Assembly (NCBI GenBank): GCA_022652945.1
Contig: JALCRV010000001.1
Span: 1-64,000, forward strand
Origin: Bacilli bacterium
Lineage (GTDB): Bacteria; Bacillota_I; Bacilli_A; RFN20; CAG-288
Direction: 5' to 3'
Length of the DNA stretch: 64,000 nt
Below are positions 61,273 through 64,000 of this stretch, piece by piece (within the stretch, counting starts at the first letter, position 1; each line of letters begins with the position of its first letter). The position numbers and the translations under genes were made by a program. A model generated the notes under the pieces. It worked only from the letters and a program-made list of their open reading frames with translations, ran no database searches and had not been told where the DNA came from.

Positions 61273-62611
61273 ATCATTAGGGGAAAAGCTGCAAGGGATT
61301 TTTAAGAAGCTCTCCGGCCAATCAAAACTATCCGAATCCAACATGGACGACATGCTTCGCGAGGTACGTCTGGCCTTGTTGGAAGCTGATGTCAGCTATA
61401 AAGTCGTCAGGGATTTTGTTGATGATATTAAAGAAAAAGCCATCGGACAGAAAGTACTTCAGCAATTATCTCCTTCTCAGATGGTCGTTAAGATCGTCTA
61501 CGAAGAATTGGTTGAATTGCTCGGCTCCACCGATTCCGAGTTACATATGGAATCTGGACGCCCGACCGCCATTATGCTCGTTGGTCTTCAAGGTACAGGT
61601 AAAACAACCTCAGCCGCTAAACTGGCTTATCTTTTTAAGAATAAACAGAACAAGAAATGCCTGATGGTCGCTTGCGATATTTACCGTCCAGCTGCTATTG
61701 ATCAATTGGAGACCCTCGGTAAGGAAATCGGAGTTGAGGTTTATTCCGACCGCAGTGGTACTCTCCCTCCCGATATCGCTTCTCAAGCTTATAAAAAAGC
61801 CTTAAAAGAACATTACGATATTGTCATTTTCGATACGGCTGGCCGTCTGCAAATTAACGATGAATTGATGGATGAATTGAAGAACATCCAGACTCAAGTC
61901 CCGCTCTCAGAAACCCTCCTGCTCGCCGATGCGATGTCAGGTCAGGATGCCATCAATGTCGCCAATGCCTTTAACGCCAAAATCAAACTGACCGGCGTCA
62001 TCATGTCTAAGTTGGATTCCGATGCCAGAGGTGGTTCGGCTCTTTCAATCAGAAAGATGACCGGAGTTCCTATTAAGTTTGCGGGCACCGGTGAAAAAGT
62101 CGCCGACTTAGAGATCTTCCATCCTGATCGAATGGCGAATCGTATTCTTGGAATGGGCGATGTTGTCTCGCTTGTCGAGAACGTCGAAGAGAATATCGAT
62201 AAAGAAAAAGCTGTTAAAACCACCCGCAAAATCATGTCCGGCAACTTCGGCCTGGATGATATGCTGGCGATGATTCATCAAATTAAGAAGATGGGCCCTT
62301 TAGGTAAATTATTGAAAATGCTTCCGGGGATGCCGAAAGTCTCCGATGAGCAATTAGCTAAAGGTGAGGATAACGAAAAGATGATGGAAACCATCATCTT
62401 CTCTATGACTTCCGAAGAAAGAAAGCATCCGGAAATCATCAAAAATTCCCGCAAAGTCAGAATCGCTGAAGGCTCAGGAACTACCGCTTACGATGTTAAC
62501 CGAGTCTTAAAAGCCTTCGATCAGATGAAGCTTTCAGTTAAACAGATGTCTCCTTATATGAAAAAAGCCGCCGAACAATCGATGGCTGAAGAGGCGAAAA
62601 AGAAGAATTAG
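61262..62611 (+). CDS. ffh: Signal recognition particle protein Ffh
   Basis: The 449-residue GTPase binds signal sequences and 4.5S RNA. NG motifs: VGLQGTGKTTSAAKLA, DIYRPAAIDQL, DTAGRL and SKLDSDARGG. The methionine-rich M domain (about 300-449) has KMGPLGKLLKMLPGM and the SGTTAYDVNRVLKAF signature-like segment. SD AAGGAGG lies within ylxM. Its last 4 nt overlap the trmD stop on the opposite strand. Confidence 0.98.
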   Translation: MAFESLGEKLQGIFKKLSGQSKLSESNMDDMLREVRLALLEADVSYKVVRDFVDDIKEKAIGQKVLQQLSPSQMVVKIVYEELVELLGSTDSELHMESGRPTAIMLVGLQGTGKTTSAAKLAYLFKNKQNKKCLMVACDIYRPAAIDQLETLGKEIGVEVYSDRSGTLPPDIASQAYKKALKEHYDIVIFDTAGRLQINDELMDELKNIQTQVPLSETLLLADAMSGQDAINVANAFNAKIKLTGVIMSKLDSDARGGSALSIRKMTGVPIKFAGTGEKVADLEIFHPDRMANRILGMGDVVSLVENVEENIDKEKAVKTTRKIMSGNFGLDDMLAMIHQIKKMGPLGKLLKMLPGMPKVSDEQLAKGEDNEKMMETIIFSMTSEERKHPEIIKNSRKVRIAEGSGTTAYDVNRVLKAFDQMKLSVKQMSPYMKKAAEQSMAEEAKKKN

Positions 62612-63408
62612 TTCTCTTCCTTCTTAATCTCCGCTTGGATGAAACGCTCGCCTTTCTCTAAGGCGAGTTTTTCAGTCTTGGAGATCTCTCCCGTCTCCAG
62701 CTCATGAATACGCTTAAGATCTTTTTTGGATAACTTCAGTTTTTGATATAAATCAGGGCGGTATTCCTTAGTCAGCTTTAAAGCTTCCCGCCGATGGAAA
62801 ATTTCGATGGCTTCATGATTGCCGGAGAAAAGAATATCAGGTATTTTTTCGCCTTCATAAGAATAAGGCAAAGTATATTGCGGGTATTCTAAAGTCCCAT
62901 CGTTAAAACTTTCCTCCTGAGTCGACTCATCCGCAATGGCGCCTTTAAGCAAGCGAACGACCGAATCAGAAATCGCCATCGCTCCGATTTCTCCACCGGT
63001 GGTTATGTAATCACCGATAGAAATCATCTCATCAACCCGAGAGTTAAAGCGCGAATCAATTCCTTCATAATGACCGCAGATTAGAATTAGATCTTCTTTT
63101 AAAGACAGTTCTTTCGCCTTTTCCTGATTGTAGGTTTTACCTAAGGGAGAAAGCAAAACCACGTGGGATTCAGCAGTCCTATTGGCCTTTAAGCAGTCGC
63201 ATAAAGGTTGCATTCTCATAATAAGACCAGCACCGCCACCAGCCGGACGATCATCCACACGGTGATGCTTAAAGTCGGCGGTATAATCCCTGATATTCAC
63301 AATCTTAAAGCTTACCGCTCCCTTAGCGATCGCTCTAGCGATAATAGAGTTATTCAAAAAGGAAGTGAAGAAATCAGGGAACAAAGTCAGAATCGTGATG
63401 TTAAGCAT
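62608..63408 (-). CDS. trmD: tRNA (guanine37-N1)-methyltransferase TrmD
   Basis: The protein starts MLNITILTLFPDFFTSFL and has the SPOUT-knot motifs RPAGGGAGLIM, HYEGIDSRF and ISIGDYITTGGEIGAMAISD, which bind SAM. It methylates G37 and prevents frameshifting. At 266 residues it carries a C-terminal extension of about 25 residues, rich in Glu and Lys. It overlaps rimM by 8 nt and meets ffh tail to tail. Confidence 0.97.
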   Translation of the reverse strand: MLNITILTLFPDFFTSFLNNSIIARAIAKGAVSFKIVNIRDYTADFKHHRVDDRPAGGGAGLIMRMQPLCDCLKANRTAESHVVLLSPLGKTYNQEKAKELSLKEDLILICGHYEGIDSRFNSRVDEMISIGDYITTGGEIGAMAISDSVVRLLKGAIADESTQEESFNDGTLEYPQYTLPYSYEGEKIPDILFSGNHEAIEIFHRREALKLTKEYRPDLYQKLKLSKKDLKRIHELETGEISKTEKLALEKGERFIQAEIKKEEN

Positions 63409-63901
63409 TTTCCAGTATTTCCTGTCCTTGAGGAGTCAGATGCAGCTCTTTTTTCTCGTTTTCCGCATAAGCGATAAGAACATCTACGACATAAGGAAGA
63501 AGTTTATCTCCGACTTCAAGGTACAATTTGCCGCCCATATTCGTGAAACCGGTGACTTCACCTAACTTTGTTCCTTCCGGTCCGATGACCTGATAGGAAA
63601 CAAAATCAGAAAGATAGACTTTGCCTTGAAGTTCTTTTTTGGCGACATAGATATCTTTCTTTAAAAGGACCTGGGCTTTATCGATAGAATCAAAACCTTC
63701 GAGAATTAAAAGACCCAACCCTTTAGGTATCGTATAAAAAGAAGCGATCTTTGTCTTGATCTGTCCTTCTCCTAATCCGACAAAAACCTCCTGGCCTTTA
63801 AAGAAAAAATCCTCAATAGAATTAGCGATTATGAAGACTTTTACTTCCCCTTTTAAGCCGTGGGTAGACATAATGTGAGCGACTTTGGTTAATTCGGCCA
63901 T
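63401..63901 (-). CDS. rimM: 16S rRNA maturation factor RimM
   Basis: The 166-residue protein starts MAELTKVAHIMSTHGLKGEVKVF, typical of RimM, with the second domain ELQGKVYLSDFVSYQVIGPEG and the PRC-barrel GKLYLEV near the end. It assists 30S subunit maturation with S19. The rimM-trmD pair is co-transcribed; GGAAGG precedes the ATG. Confidence 0.96.
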   Translation of the reverse strand: MAELTKVAHIMSTHGLKGEVKVFIIANSIEDFFFKGQEVFVGLGEGQIKTKIASFYTIPKGLGLLILEGFDSIDKAQVLLKKDIYVAKKELQGKVYLSDFVSYQVIGPEGTKLGEVTGFTNMGGKLYLEVGDKLLPYVVDVLIAYAENEKKELHLTPQGQEILENA

Positions 63902-63962
63902 ATTTAATATTCCTTCCTTTAAGATAGTCTATTTTAGATAGAGCATTTTTGCAAAATACAGA

Positions 63963-63997
63963 AAAGGCGCTCCAACGTTCAGGTGAGGGGCGCCTTT
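63963..63997 (-). terminator. Terminator-like hairpin upstream of rimM
   Basis: AAAGGCGC (63963-63970) pairs with GCGCCTTT (63990-63997). It probably ends a minus-strand gene that lies beyond the window, such as rpsP. Confidence 0.6.
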
Positions 63998-64000
63998 AGT

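Overview
The window is bacterial chromosome that reads with the standard code: TGG for Trp, and TGA used only as a stop. It looks like a low-to-mid GC member of the Bacillota on the Erysipelotrichia/Mollicutes side of the Bacilli. Reasons: a classic str operon (rpsL-rpsG-fusA-tuf), a rnc-ftsY-ylxM-ffh cluster, strong AGGAGG ribosome-binding sites, an anaerobic class III ribonucleotide reductase, many lipoproteins with long Ser/Ala linkers, and an ABC-transporter/nuclease locus otherwise known from mycoplasmas. The lineage is an inference from gene content; no rRNA gene is present.

Layout. 1-1.2 kb: start of a ribosomal protein L11 gene (minus) and a Phd/PIN toxin-antitoxin pair whose toxin is frameshifted. 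1.3-17.1 kb (minus): a large surface nutrient-scavenging locus with an OB-repeat lipoprotein, a zinc-ribbon membrane protein, a staphylococcal-nuclease-like lipoprotein, two substrate-binding lipoproteins, two permeases, an oversized MalK/UgpC-type ATPase, a large membrane protein and two RDD-like membrane proteins. 17.2-20.7 kb: a SIR2-domain protein, tRNA-Ser(GCT), and a small operon encoding a 31-residue amphipathic peptide, an XRE-membrane regulator and two small membrane proteins. 20.7-24.2 kb: glycosyltransferase, Fur-family regulator plus catalase under a Fur/Per-type box, and a divergent 50-residue membrane protein. 24.2-28.7 kb: str operon. 28.8-34 kb: tannase-like lipoprotein, tiny lipoprotein, an ECF-type sigma factor followed by a membrane-anchored serpin-like protein that is probably its anti-sigma factor, and an AraC regulator. 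34-38 kb: nrdG-nrdD with DnaA boxes and an NrdR-like palindrome upstream. 38-41.7 kb: two paralogous lipoproteins with FMN-attachment-like TGAT motifs. 41.8-44.8 kb: tgt-queA-queH. 44.9-48.6 kb: DUF2804, flavodoxin-ferredoxin, an NAD-dependent epimerase-like protein and an XRE protein. 48.7-49.9 kb: a decayed GC-richer island next to tRNA-Ser(TGA) and tRNA-Val(GAC). 50-57.8 kb: MATE transporter, 1-phosphofructokinase-like kinase, an M50-like pseudoprotease, two iron alcohol dehydrogenases and an M29 aminopeptidase. 57.8-64 kb: plsX-rnc-ftsY-(small membrane protein)-ylxM-ffh, converging on trmD-rimM.

How it fits together. The 1.3-17 kb block most plausibly degrades nucleic acid at the cell surface and imports the products. 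The sigma/serpin pair looks like a protease-sensing signalling module. The peptide-XRE-membrane operon at 18.8-20.4 kb and the sigma/serpin pair are the best candidates for undescribed systems. No CRISPR array or intact insertion sequence was seen.
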